In this document: positions 15,846 to 24,194 of the stretch, piece after piece
Layout of the letters: every line of letters starts with the position of its first letter
Numbering within the stretch: position 1 is the first letter of the stretch
Assembly: GCF_018614585.1 (NCBI RefSeq)
Contig: NZ_JAGGOI010000053.1
Coordinates: 59,380 to 123,379, forward strand
DNA: 64,000 nucleotides
Reading direction: 5' to 3'
Source: Streptomyces sp. ISL-1
Lineage (GTDB): Bacteria; Actinomycetota; Actinomycetes; Streptomycetales; Streptomycetaceae
Made by a program: the position numbers and the translations under genes
The notes under the pieces: generated by a model
What the model was told of the DNA's origin: nothing
Database searches by the model: none
Seen by the model: only the letters and a program-made list of their open reading frames with translations

Positions 15846-16877
15846 AGGCTGTTCAGCGGTCGTCCGTGGCACGAAGGCGAGCGCCTCTTGGATGTTGTGC
15901 TCGGCGATGCCCCTCATGAAGTCGCGGTCGGGGAAGTCGCCGTCGAGGAGCCGCAGTGGTCCGGCGACGAGAGACAGGCGCATCGCCAGCGAGTAGAACG
16001 CAAGACGCTGCTCGTCGAGGTCACTGTGGTCGAGCCATCGGTAGTGCTCGCCGAAGCGCAGTCGCAGGAACGCGTGCTCCCACTCGACATCGAAGAACAT
16101 CAGCCCCTCGATGTCGATGAGGACCGGCTGCCCGTGCCGGTCCACCAGCACGTGGTCCGGCCCGAGCTCACCGTGGATGAGCCCGTGCTGCGAGCGTGGG
16201 CGCACAGCCGCAGCCAATTTGCGAACTACAGTCTCCAGCTGGTCGCGGGAACGTGTGATCCGCGTGCCGCGAGAGGCGGCTTCGGTGAGGTCGTCGAGCG
16301 CGCGGTCCAGGACGACCTGCTCACACGAGCTGCCCTCGGAGGTGTCGCCCTTGTCGATCAGGGCGACTTTCCCGAAGCGCGGACCCTGATGCCGCTGCAT
16401 CGCACCGAGTGCCTCGGCGAGTCGCGCCATGGTCGTCTCCACGCTGCGCGGGTCTTGGCGGAGCAGTGCCTCCAGGTTGTCGCCGGGCACGTCCTCGACC
16501 ACGGCGACGTCCGCCGGGTAGTGGCTCCTGCTTCGGTCGGCCAGCCGGATCCGGGGCGTGCGGATTCCGAGGGTGTCCAGATGCCGGTGGGCGGCCTCGA
16601 AGAGCTCGATGCCGGAGGCGGGCGAGAACGGGTCCGCGTGGTTGTCGGCCTCGTCGGCCTGCGTGGTGGGCCAGTAGTTCTCGGCACCGTCCCAGATGTA
16701 GACGATTGCGGTGGAGTCATCGTCGAAGATGAGGCGGTACACGCCCTTCTTGCTTCCACCCCGGAGTCGCGATGCGCCCACGAGGCGATGTTCGGCACCC
16801 AGAGCCGCACGTGCGACGCCTTCCAGGTCATCCCGTGTGACAACCCTGTGTACCGCGTCCACGACCTGCCTCCCCAT
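15825..16877 (-). CDS. APH-family phosphotransferase / kinase-like protein
   Basis: The 350-residue protein has an aminoglycoside-phosphotransferase-type kinase fold. GGSKKGVYRLIFDDDSTAIVYI is the N-lobe, GLIHGELGPDHVLVDRHGQP (His235, Glu237, Asp241) the catalytic loop, and LIDIEGLMF (Asp255) the metal-binding motif. The catalytic loop has Glu where classical APH enzymes have Asp, a variant also seen in other actinomycete members, so activity may be altered. It could phosphorylate a small molecule or confer resistance, but nothing nearby shows the substrate. Its C-terminal end overlaps a decayed gene on the other strand. Confidence 0.78.
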   Translation of the reverse strand: MGRQVVDAVHRVVTRDDLEGVARAALGAEHRLVGASRLRGGSKKGVYRLIFDDDSTAIVYIWDGAENYWPTTQADEADNHADPFSPASGIELFEAAHRHLDTLGIRTPRIRLADRSRSHYPADVAVVEDVPGDNLEALLRQDPRSVETTMARLAEALGAMQRHQGPRFGKVALIDKGDTSEGSSCEQVVLDRALDDLTEAASRGTRITRSRDQLETVVRKLAAAVRPRSQHGLIHGELGPDHVLVDRHGQPVLIDIEGLMFFDVEWEHAFLRLRFGEHYRWLDHSDLDEQRLAFYSLAMRLSLVAGPLRLLDGDFPDRDFMRGIAEHNIQEALAFVPRTTAEQPWTAGRR

Positions 16878-17064
16878 GTGTCGACGCGTTGCCCCCCGCT
16901 TGGAGGAGGACGCTACCGCTTAGGCAGGCAAGCGCATAAGCGCCCGATCTTAGGCGATGCCTGCGTGCGTTGATCATCTAGGAGACGACGAAGCCTGTTT
17001 GGCTTGTGGCCGACGTGCTCCGCCCAGGTCGCCCGACCCTAGTCGCGTGATATCAGGCCGCTGG

Positions 17065-17583
17065 TTACAGATTTTCGAGGCGCACGGCATCGACGAACTT
17101 GCCCATCGCTGTCCAGTACTCATCAAGAGCGGGGTAGAACGCTGTGGACTCCTGCGTACTTTCCGCGATCTCGCCGAGTGTCATATAGACCTTTGTAGAG
17201 GCGGCGGATACTGCGTTGCAGGCGTCTACCGCTTCGGCGCTGTAGCCATGGAGAGTCACCAGGGCGCAGCTCTGGCCGAAGGGACCATAGAGCTCACGTA
17301 AGCGAGCTCGGTGCTCGCCCAGGCGTACGCCGCGCTGTTCTGGATCTTCAACGCTCAAGATTGTCGGAGTCAGGCGGTACTCGCCACCCATGAGGTGGGC
17401 TTGCTCGATGAAGGCGAGGTAGGACGTTTGCCTCGCTTCATTCCGGCGTGCCCTGTCTTGCACCTCCGCTGCTGCCTCGGCCTGGAGCTGCGCAGCTCGC
17501 GTATGGCCACGGCTCGTCACCCAACTGGCCAGCACAGCTGTGGCGCCTGTCAGCCCTGCGACCCACAGCCCGATGTCCCCCAT
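17065..17583 (-). CDS. Single-span membrane protein of unknown function
   Basis: From ATG 17583 the protein has 172 residues. It begins with one transmembrane helix (IGLWVAGLTGATAVLASWV), followed by an Ala/Glu/Arg-rich, probably coiled-coil stretch (AAQLQAEAAAEVQDRARRNEA) and a helical domain of about 110 residues. No clear Shine-Dalgarno is visible at this start, and a longer in-frame start (17697) would put the helix away from the N-terminus, so leaderless translation is possible. Its topology suggests a cytosolic helical domain anchored in the membrane. I do not recognise the family. Confidence 0.6.
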   Translation of the reverse strand: MGDIGLWVAGLTGATAVLASWVTSRGHTRAAQLQAEAAAEVQDRARRNEARQTSYLAFIEQAHLMGGEYRLTPTILSVEDPEQRGVRLGEHRARLRELYGPFGQSCALVTLHGYSAEAVDACNAVSAASTKVYMTLGEIAESTQESTAFYPALDEYWTAMGKFVDAVRLENL

Positions 17584-17643
17584 GTTTAAGCAGTTTGGGG
17601 GCTCGCAGCCTGCAGGGGTAGACCGGGAAGCACCCGCGGAAAA

Positions 17644-17690
17644 GGCCGTCGGCCGTGCCTTCCGAGAGCGGAAGAACACGGCCGACGGCC
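17644..17690. terminator. Long hairpin, probable terminator
   Basis: Arms GGCCGTCGGCCGTG (17644-17657) and CACGGCCGACGGCC (17677-17690) are perfect, and the loop has a further CTTCCG/CGGAAG pairing. It lies 48 bp beyond the older glnA-like att core. It may be the terminator that originally followed a glnA 3' end. Confidence 0.65.
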
Positions 17691-17737
17691 CACACACGGC
17701 CCAGGCGAGCGGAATCCGCTCTGACCTGCGGCCTTCC

Positions 17738-17819
17738 TAGATGTCGAAGTAGAGCTAGAGAAACGCTCTGACCTGCGTAGACCAGCCCTCGATGGGGGAT
17801 AGGTGCACACCGGGTGCAC
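17738..17819. mobile_element. Older att-like site (glnA 3'-end core plus integrase arm repeats)
   Basis: TAGATGTCGAAGTA (17738-17751) matches the 3' end of glnA (37317 onward) base for base. Read on the minus strand it encodes Leu-Tyr-Phe-Asp-Ile-stop, like the GlnA C-terminus. Twenty-eight bases after the core start lies CTCTGACCTGCG, and at 17803 and 17814 two GTGCAC boxes lie 11 bp apart. The same arrangement occurs at 19565-19647. It appears to be the left end of an earlier element at the same target. CTCTGACCTGCG also occurs to the left of the core (17719-17730). Confidence 0.7.
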
Positions 17820-17901
17820 GCGCTGCTGATCGGCGGCCTGTTCGGGGCAGGTGACCGCCCCGTCCCGGCGAAGGGCTGGTCGCCGAGTACGTGTCGTACT
17901 G

Positions 17902-19359
17902 TCAACTCCTGATCCCTGCCGCCCACTTGCGACGGTCCATCACGTACGTACTGAAAAGGTGCTCGCACCGGCCGAGGAGCTCGGCCACCTCTGCGTCCCC
18001 GCGCGGCACGTCCGCCGACGGCTGCCAGCGCTGGACGGACTGCTCGGCCCAGCGGCGCAGCTTGTCGTCCGAGTCGTTCAACAGAGCGACCGCAGAACGC
18101 AGTTGGATCACTCCGCCCTGTACGTCGAGCAGCCGGAACGCGGCGAGCCGGGTGTGCCGGGGCCGGTCCGGTGCGAGCCGGTCGAGCAGCCAGTCGGTAT
18201 CCAGGCGGCCTGCTGACGGGGCGAGCGCGGTCGCCGCCTCGCGTGCGACGGCCGGTGCCGGATCGTCGAGGAGCACGCGCAGCCGTTCCGCCTCCACCGC
18301 GTCCAGAGCGCGCAGCCCCGCCACCGCACCCACCCGGACCGCACCCACAGGGTGCGTGACCAGCGGCCACAGCAGCTCGGCATCGGCGCGTACCCCGCAC
18401 TCGCCGAGCCCGGCCGGCGCCCCCGGCGGCACCTCGCCGGCGCGCGTGCACCAGTCCCGGTACCGCGGAAGCGGATCGACCCCGTCCTGTCGTACGACAT
18501 AGCGCGCGCAGGCCCGCACCAGCGACGAGCGGTCGACCAGGAATTCCCGCGCCCGGCCTGCCTGTCCGGCCCGCCGCAGCCCGGTCACACCGGCCGACCG
18601 CACCCAAGGATTACGGGAGCCGAGCAGCGGCACGAGCACTTCGTCGTAGTCGGCTTCCGACGCTCCGGCGAGCGCGACGTCGGCGCACAGCTTCTGGACG
18701 ACCGTGTCGTTGTCGCGGGCGGCGGTACGGGCCAGCTCGGCGGGGGACAGCCGACGCTCGGCCACGGCGATGCGATGGGCGAACCTGCGCACGTCACGGT
18801 CCCGGTCGGTGAGCAGCGGCACGAGCCGCCCGTGCGGCGCCCGGCACAGCAGCTCGCGCAGCAGTCCGACCGCGAACTCCCCGCGATCCCGGCGCCCAGC
18901 CTTCAGCACCAGCGCCGCGAGCCCTGTGGTATCCGCGCAGTCGAGCCCGGCCCGCAGCACTTCGCGCGCCCGCTCCCGCACCGGAGCCGCCCAGTCGGTA
19001 CATCGGACGACCACGAGCGGCAACAGCGCGGGCCGCCCCACTGCCTTGCCCACGGCCGCCTCCCGCACCCGCCCGTCAGGGTGGCACAGCGCCATCGCGA
19101 GCCGGGCGTCGTCGAGCTCCCGGGCCTGCCGTCGAACGGCGAATCCCTTCAGGGACCAACTCGCGGACCGACTCGCCTGCCCGTCGATGACCTCGGCCCG
19201 CGTGGGCAGCAACTCGCGCTGATGCGGGCGGAGGTACCGTACGCCGAGATCGAGGCTGAGCCACGAGTCAGGATCATGGACATCGAGCGCCTCGCCCAAC
19301 GCCACCCCTTCACCCAGCCGTACGGCAGCCGCCACCCCGGTTCTGTCGTCCCCGCCCAT
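17902..19359 (-). CDS. HEAT-repeat protein
   Basis: The 485-residue protein starts at ATG 19359. Almost all of it is built of short helical pairs with the HEAT/PBS-lyase pattern, for example WAAPVRERAREVLRAGL, NPWVRSAGVTGLRRAG, HPVGAVRVGAVAGLRALD and DPAPAVAREAATALAPS. Such solenoids bind proteins or nucleic acids. The alkylpurine glycosylase AlkD has this fold, but its active-site residues are not obvious here. There is no signal peptide. It lies alone between two glnA-type att sites, so it may be cargo of the older element remnant. Confidence 0.75.
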   Translation of the reverse strand: MGGDDRTGVAAAVRLGEGVALGEALDVHDPDSWLSLDLGVRYLRPHQRELLPTRAEVIDGQASRSASWSLKGFAVRRQARELDDARLAMALCHPDGRVREAAVGKAVGRPALLPLVVVRCTDWAAPVRERAREVLRAGLDCADTTGLAALVLKAGRRDRGEFAVGLLRELLCRAPHGRLVPLLTDRDRDVRRFAHRIAVAERRLSPAELARTAARDNDTVVQKLCADVALAGASEADYDEVLVPLLGSRNPWVRSAGVTGLRRAGQAGRAREFLVDRSSLVRACARYVVRQDGVDPLPRYRDWCTRAGEVPPGAPAGLGECGVRADAELLWPLVTHPVGAVRVGAVAGLRALDAVEAERLRVLLDDPAPAVAREAATALAPSAGRLDTDWLLDRLAPDRPRHTRLAAFRLLDVQGGVIQLRSAVALLNDSDDKLRRWAEQSVQRWQPSADVPRGDAEVAELLGRCEHLFSTYVMDRRKWAAGIRS

Positions 19360-19470
19360 GCGTGCCCCGCAATATGTGTATTCGACCTGTCCGATCTGCG
19401 GTGATGCTACGCCGCCCCACTCCGGCCGGTCGCCTGATATATCCGCACGCGGACCGCAGCCCGCTGCCCG

Positions 19471-19534
19471 CCCGGAGACAGCGCCGAGGGCCGCCGCCCC
19501 AACAGGGATGACGGCCCTCGGCGCTGTCTCCGGG
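19471..19534. terminator. Very long perfect hairpin next to attL
   Basis: Arms 19471-19493 and 19512-19534 are 23 bp each without mismatch. It lies 31 bp before the attL core (19565), at a place where the downstream side of a former glnA copy would be. Terminator function is inferred. Confidence 0.7.
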
Positions 19535-19564
19535 CGACCGGTCACGCGACCGGCCGGGTCCGCC

Positions 19565-19647
19565 TAGAGGTCGAAGTAGAGGTGTGAAACGGCTCTGACC
19601 TGCGGCGACATTTGGTCTGCGAGTGGGTCGGTGCACAGGAAGTGCAC
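19565..19647. mobile_element. attL of the glnA-integrated element
   Basis: The core TAGAGGTCGAAGTA (19565-19578) differs from the glnA 3' end by one base. On the minus strand it reads Leu-Tyr-Phe-Asp-Leu-stop. CTCTGACCTGCGG follows 28 bp after the core start, and two GTGCAC boxes lie at 19631 and 19642, 11 bp apart, a typical spacing for integrase arm sites. The integrase gene ends about 360 bp to the right. Confidence 0.72.
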
Positions 19648-19710
19648 ATCGCGAGGGAGGGGCGGCGGAGCGGTGTTTCGATCGCTCCCTGGCGGCGCAT
19701 CTAGTCCCTC

Positions 19711-19986
19711 ATGACCGACACACCACAGGAACAGCTCGACGGCTTCGTGCAGGCCATCAACGACCTTCACTTAGCCACCGTGCGTGACGAGGACGCCCGT
19801 GCGGCATCCGAAGCCGCCGCCAACCTCCACTCGGGCAGCGGTTACCTCAACGCGCCGATGGAGGTACTGGAGGCGTTCTCGCGGGCCATCGAGATCGGCT
19901 ACGCGGCGGCCATGCAGGACGTGCGCCGAGGCAATCTCGACATGGACATCCAAGAGTGGCGGCCTGAGCTGTTCGAAGTCGATTGA
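19711..19986 (+). CDS. Small acidic hypothetical protein
   Basis: The 91-residue, acidic and mostly helical protein (EQLDGFVQAINDLHLATVRD, then LEAFSRAIEIGYAAAMQDV) has no signal peptide or membrane segment. It sits between attL and the integrase gene and converges on the integrase. No family is recognised. It could be an accessory protein of the element, but no direct evidence supports this. Confidence 0.6.
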   Translation: MTDTPQEQLDGFVQAINDLHLATVRDEDARAASEAAANLHSGSGYLNAPMEVLEAFSRAIEIGYAAAMQDVRRGNLDMDIQEWRPELFEVD

Positions 19987-20002
19987 CCTGCGCACGCCAG
20001 TG

Positions 20003-21280
20003 TCAGGCGGCTGACCGGTAGCGCTGGCCGATCGCCTTGCGGGCCTTCTCGACCGCGCCCGTCACGCGGTGGACGTACCGGCGGAGCGTGAATGCGGGAT
20101 CTTCGTGGCCGAGCAGGTCGGCGAGGGTGTAGACGTCAACGCCCTCGTTGATCGCCTCGGAGGCGAACAGGTGCCGTAGGGCGTGCATCATCTTGTCACG
20201 GCACTCCTCCCACTTGCGGCCCTTGCCAATGGGCTTGTCGTTGAGGGCCTTTATCGCGCCGATCGCCTCCAGGGCACCCTTCCAGAGGTAGTTGAAGTAG
20301 TTCTTGTTGAGCGGCTTGCGCTCCCGCGTGGTGAACACCAGGCGCACGGTCACAGGCTCACCGTCCTTGGTCATCCACGGCAGGGTGACCTCGACCGGTG
20401 GGTGCTTGCGCATGTGCTCGGTGAGCAGCACAGCCAACTCGTCGCCGACTGGTACGAAGCGGTCCTTGGGGTCGTCCTCCGTGCCGCCCTTCGGTGGGGC
20501 GAAGACCAGCGTGCCGCGGTCGTGGGTGATCTGGCGGCGGATGTGAACGACCTTGTCCTTCTGTAGCCAGTTGACGTCCTCGGGGCTGAACCCGAAGATC
20601 TCGCCCTGCCGCATGCCGAGCCCTCGGCCGCAGTCGACCGTGGCCTGGTAGCGCTCGGGTAGATGAGGTCGCAGCGCGTCCGTCTGCTCCCACGACAGAG
20701 GTACGTCCTTCGCCGCCTTCTTCGACCGCCTCGGTTTCACGCGCTTCACCGACCCCGTCTCGCAAGGGTTCTTGGCGATCAGGTCGTCGTCCACGGCCAT
20801 GGCCAAGATCGACGACAGGTGCGTGAAGACCAGCCCGACCGTCGTCTCGTCCAGCACCTGCAACCGTCGCTTGATCCAGGTCTGCACAGTGGATGCCTTG
20901 ATCTGGCGCAGCTTGAGCGAGCCCAGCGGCCCGATGACGTGGTTGCGGACGCGGGATTCGTACTGGGCGTAGGTCCGAGGGTTGTCGAAGGTCTGGTTCT
21001 CCAGCCACTGCTCGGCCACCGCCTTGAGCTGGGCCTCACCCTTCCTCGGGTCGATGTACGTGCCGTCGTCGACGCTGCCCTGCATCTTGGTGAGGTGCTG
21101 CCGGGCGTCCTCGTACCGGTCGAAGCTCTCGCTCTGCTGCTGCCCGTCGGGGTCGCGCCACCGGGCCAACCACCGCTTGCCGCGACCGTGTTCGCCCGAG
21201 GGGACCTTGTTGTGGGCTGTGCACTTCTCCTCGTCGGCCTGCGGCCGCTTCTTGTGCCAGCGGTCGTACGGCTCAGCCAC
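20003..21280 (-). CDS. int: Tyrosine recombinase / integrase
   Basis: The 425-residue protein has the phage-type domain order: an N-terminal arm-binding region (about 30-80, KRWLARWRDPDGQQQSESF), a SAM-like core-binding domain (about 85-180) and a catalytic domain. The catalytic residues are visible: Arg224 (GLGMRQGEIFG), Lys264 (APPKGG), His366-x-x-Arg369 (MHALRHLF), His392 (LLGHEDP) and nucleophile Tyr402 (RRYVHR). It integrates and, with an excisionase, excises the element at the glnA 3' end. The arm sites are presumably the paired GTGCAC boxes. It overlaps the upstream XRE gene by 8 bp, so the two are co-expressed. Confidence 0.93.
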   Translation of the reverse strand: MAEPYDRWHKKRPQADEEKCTAHNKVPSGEHGRGKRWLARWRDPDGQQQSESFDRYEDARQHLTKMQGSVDDGTYIDPRKGEAQLKAVAEQWLENQTFDNPRTYAQYESRVRNHVIGPLGSLKLRQIKASTVQTWIKRRLQVLDETTVGLVFTHLSSILAMAVDDDLIAKNPCETGSVKRVKPRRSKKAAKDVPLSWEQTDALRPHLPERYQATVDCGRGLGMRQGEIFGFSPEDVNWLQKDKVVHIRRQITHDRGTLVFAPPKGGTEDDPKDRFVPVGDELAVLLTEHMRKHPPVEVTLPWMTKDGEPVTVRLVFTTRERKPLNKNYFNYLWKGALEAIGAIKALNDKPIGKGRKWEECRDKMMHALRHLFASEAINEGVDVYTLADLLGHEDPAFTLRRYVHRVTGAVEKARKAIGQRYRSAA

Positions 21281-21572
21281 GCGGCGCCGCCACGGAAGCT
21301 GTGAACAGCGCGATCGGGGAGACGCCGAGTGCGGAGGCGATGGTGACGAGGTCGTCGACGTCGCAGCGGCGGCGAGCGCGTTCGGTGCGGCTTAGGGCGA
21401 TGTTGGTCAGGGGGCGGCCGAGAGCGGTGCAGCGCTCAGCGAGGTCCTGCTGGGAGAGTCCGTGCAGCAGACGCAAGCGCTCGATATTGCGCGCGGCCTG
21501 AATTCTGGCGGGGCCTATTTCTACGGGTCGGGTTGCCATGACAGATAGCTGTAACTCGAATTCGGTGGCCAT
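21273..21572 (-). CDS. XRE-family helix-turn-helix regulator
   Basis: The 99-residue protein has a single HTH domain: RIQAARNIERLRLLHGLSQQ, DLAERCTALGRPLTN, then IALSRTERARRRCDVDDLVTI. An internal ATG at 21539 would give 88 residues. Neither start has a strong ribosome site, so leaderless translation is possible. It probably controls the integrase gene, which it overlaps by 8 bp, and the divergent excisionase operon across the 21573-21951 intergenic region. Confidence 0.85.
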   Translation of the reverse strand: MATEFELQLSVMATRPVEIGPARIQAARNIERLRLLHGLSQQDLAERCTALGRPLTNIALSRTERARRRCDVDDLVTIASALGVSPIALFTASVAAPRG

Positions 21573-21951
21573 GGCAAGGGGTTACTCAAGAAGTCGTGAA
21601 AACTCGGTGGCGTCAAGAATTCGGGCGGTTCGGTGAAGCTGGATTCTCATGCTATGGTCCCGCGCCCCTGTTCCCGCGGGCACTCCAGATGCCCGCTGAC
21701 CTGCGGCAGCGATGGTTGCAGCCTGATCGTTCGGCTGGAATCGGGTGAGAGGGGCCGTCCGACAGAAAGCGGACAGATCCCCTTGGTTTGCGAGGTGATT
21801 TCGGCAACCGGGGATTCGGGTCTACCGTTTTGCTCTCACTCGGCGAAGCGCCGTTTGGGGCGGCCGTGGAATTTCCACACAATGCCGCTGGACGCCGTCG
21901 GTAAACCTGTGGCTGTCTTGTCCATCCCGCCACTTCCATGAAGGAGCCCCT
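21573..21951. promoter_or_regulatory. Divergent control region between XRE/int and excisionase/replication genes
   Basis: These 379 bp hold no gene that I can support. The stretch near the XRE gene is AT-richer than its surroundings, as expected of a promoter. A GTCCG...CGGAC inverted pair lies near 21759-21776, and TGACCTGCGG (about 21699) repeats the att-arm motif. Both gene sets start outward from here, so it is the likely switch between integration and excision/replication. Confidence 0.5.
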
Positions 21952-22179
21952 ATGCCCCGAACCCCTCGCCACGAAGTCGCCGGCGGTGCTAGTCCAATCC
22001 CGCTGGCCACGCCGGAGGAGGTCGCGGCCTACCTCGGCGTACCGGTGAAGACGCTCTATCAGTGGCGTCATCGCCGTATCGGCCCGACCGTGCACAAGGT
22101 CGGTCGGCACCTGCGTTACCGGTGGCGGGAGGTGGACGCGTGGCTGGACGCGCAGACCTCGTACGACCTCACGGTCTGA
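21952..22179 (+). CDS. xis: AlpA/Xis-type excisionase (MerR-like HTH)
   Basis: The 75-residue protein starts at ATG 21952 after GAAGGAG. Its winged-helix DNA-binding pattern PLATPEEVAAYLGVPVKTLY, then QWRHRRIGPTVHKVGRHLRY, then RWREVDAWLDAQ is the helix_turn_helix_17 / excisionase type carried by actinomycete integrative elements. It should bend attachment-site DNA and turn the integrase toward excision. It heads the replication and mobilization genes, so excision and replication are probably co-induced. Confidence 0.88.
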   Translation: MPRTPRHEVAGGASPIPLATPEEVAAYLGVPVKTLYQWRHRRIGPTVHKVGRHLRYRWREVDAWLDAQTSYDLTV

Positions 22180-22324
22180 CTCCGCACCCCATCGGGACAG
22201 CGAAACGGCCCCCGGCGAGCCACCGCCGAGGGCCGAGGATTCCCCAACTGATCGCCCACACCTGAAGGAACGAGCTGGTGAGGGTGGGTCTTGCCGGACC
22301 TGCCCTCACCGGAGAGGAACGTCT

Positions 22325-23995
22325 ATGGAGGACTCTACGTCCCCCACTGCCACCGACACATCCCCGAAGACTGTCTGGCCTGAGGTCGCCGTCCCCGGAG
22401 AGGGGATCCCCTGGCTCCGTGCGGACCAAGGGGACGCGCGGACTGTGGACGCCGTCCCCGGCCAGATGGCCATTGCCGTCGACGGGGGCCAGCACGGTCC
22501 CCAAGGCGAAACCGGCGTGCGGGGACCGGAACTTGGGGACCGGTCCCCAACCGGTGACCGAATATCGGCATCTGCCCCTGACCTGCAGGTCAGCGTGATG
22601 GGGACCGCGTTTGGGGACCGCGACGGGGACGAATCACAGCGACTTGGGGACCGGGATTCCGGTCCCCAACGGTCACTGGGGACCGGAGAAGAGTTGGGGA
22701 CGGGCGGCCGGGTGGGGACCGAGCTGGGCGGCACCTCGGATTCCGGTGGCTCGTCGGGGACCGGGGACGATGCGGTTGCGGTGACCGGTGAGGGAGCGGT
22801 GCTGCTGGACGAGCTGCGGTCAGCGATCGGCAAGTACGTGGTGCTGCCCAACGAAGAAGCGCTGACCGCGGTCACCCTCTGGGTGGCGGCCACGCATATC
22901 CAGACCGCCCTGCAGCACGCGCCCCGCCTGGCGGTGATGAGCCCGACCAAGGGCTGCGGCAAGTCCCGCGTGCTGGATGTGCTCTACGAGACCGTCCACG
23001 ACCCGATGATGACGGTGAACACCTCACCGGCCGTCATCTTCCGCACCATCGGCAAGATCCCGCCCACCTTGCTGGTCGACGAGGCGGACACCATCTTCAG
23101 CCCCAAGGCAAGCGGCGACAGCGAGATCCTGCGCGGCCTGCTGAACGCCGGGCACCAGCGCAACCGGCCCGCGTGGCGGATCTCCGGCCCGGAGCACAAG
23201 CCCACCCCGTTCCCCACCTTCGCGTTGGCCGCGATCGCGGGGATCGGTGACCTGCCGGATACGATCACCGACCGGTCGGTCGTACTGCGGATGCAAAAGC
23301 GCAAGCCTGGCGAGAAGGTCGCCCCGTTCCGAACGCGATACGCGGCGCCCGAACTCAACGTGCTGCGTGACCGGTTGGCCGCCTGGCTCGGGCCACTGCG
23401 CGGCACGGCTGCCCGCATGGTTCCGGCGATGCCGGTGGAGGACCGGGCGGCGGATACCTGGGAGCCGCTGGTCATCATCGCCGACCTGGCCGGCGGTCAC
23501 TGGCCCGCTGGGGCTCGCGCCGCCTGCCTGGCCATGACTCGGCACGAGGCGGTCCAGGACGAACAGACGAGCCTCAAGACACGGCTGCTGCGCGACATCC
23601 ACCGCATCTTCGAGCGGGCGAACAACCCCGAGGCCCTGCCCACCCTGGATCTGGTCGCTGCTCTGATCCAGGACGCGGACGCTCCGTGGGCGGAGCACGG
23701 CGCCAAAGGGATGAACGCCTACCATCTGGGCAACCTGCTGCGGGACTTCGGCATCGGCCCCGCCAACTACCGCTTCGACCAGGGCAGGCAGGCCAAGGCA
23801 TATCTGCGCAACCGATTCCTGGACGCCTGGGCCCGCCACTGCCCCGACCTGATCCAGGCGGAGGCTCTACCCGAGCCCGCCCACGGCACCTCACCCGCCC
23901 GCCCGACGCAACGCAAGCCGCTCATGGACGGGCCGGCGGGTTCGCTGCCCGTCGGCCCGCCCGGAGGTCCCGCCGGACCGAAGCGAACTCTCTGA
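22325..23995 (+). CDS. DUF3631 ATPase, probable replication protein of the element
   Basis: The 556-residue protein starts at ATG 22325. Residues 1-150 are low-complexity and Gly/Asp/Thr-rich, because the DNA beneath is packed with GGGGAC repeats. Residues about 155-500 match the DUF3631 P-loop domain: Walker A SPTKGCGKSRVLD (Lys213), Walker B LLVDEADTIF (Asp252) and a sensor-like AIAGIGDLPDTITDRSVVLRM. DUF3631 domains occur in helicase/primase-like proteins of plasmids and phages, and in actinomycete elements at the position of the replication initiator. No separate initiator gene is seen, so this is the candidate for element replication. The C-terminus (about 505-556) is Pro/Gly-rich and disordered. 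Confidence 0.82.
   Translation: MEDSTSPTATDTSPKTVWPEVAVPGEGIPWLRADQGDARTVDAVPGQMAIAVDGGQHGPQGETGVRGPELGDRSPTGDRISASAPDLQVSVMGTAFGDRDGDESQRLGDRDSGPQRSLGTGEELGTGGRVGTELGGTSDSGGSSGTGDDAVAVTGEGAVLLDELRSAIGKYVVLPNEEALTAVTLWVAATHIQTALQHAPRLAVMSPTKGCGKSRVLDVLYETVHDPMMTVNTSPAVIFRTIGKIPPTLLVDEADTIFSPKASGDSEILRGLLNAGHQRNRPAWRISGPEHKPTPFPTFALAAIAGIGDLPDTITDRSVVLRMQKRKPGEKVAPFRTRYAAPELNVLRDRLAAWLGPLRGTAARMVPAMPVEDRAADTWEPLVIIADLAGGHWPAGARAACLAMTRHEAVQDEQTSLKTRLLRDIHRIFERANNPEALPTLDLVAALIQDADAPWAEHGAKGMNAYHLGNLLRDFGIGPANYRFDQGRQAKAYLRNRFLDAWARHCPDLIQAEALPEPAHGTSPARPTQRKPLMDGPAGSLPVGPPGGPAGPKRTL
22339..22768. repeat. Iteron-like cluster of GGGGAC motifs inside the DUF3631 gene
   Basis: Roughly 16 copies of GGGGAC or its complement lie in about 430 bp, many extended to TTGGGGACCG. 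TTGGGGACCGGTCCCCAA (22533-22550) is a perfect 18-bp palindrome. Copies occur in both orientations, and not always in the same reading frame, so the repetition is in the DNA rather than the protein. It resembles the iterons of a replication origin embedded in a rep gene. Confidence 0.7.
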
Positions 23996-24194
23996 CCCCG
24001 CCCGCGTATCGCACCTGGGCAGTAGTCCGCAGCAGTGCGTCGCATCCGTCCCCGCGCAGGTCAGCACGGCGACGGACTCTCTCACCGGGACGGACGTATC
24101 CGTACCTGCCCGGCCGTCCGTACCTGTGCTGACCAGGCACGCGACGCATGCAACGGATGCGACACCGCACCACTCCTGCCATTGGAGCACCACG

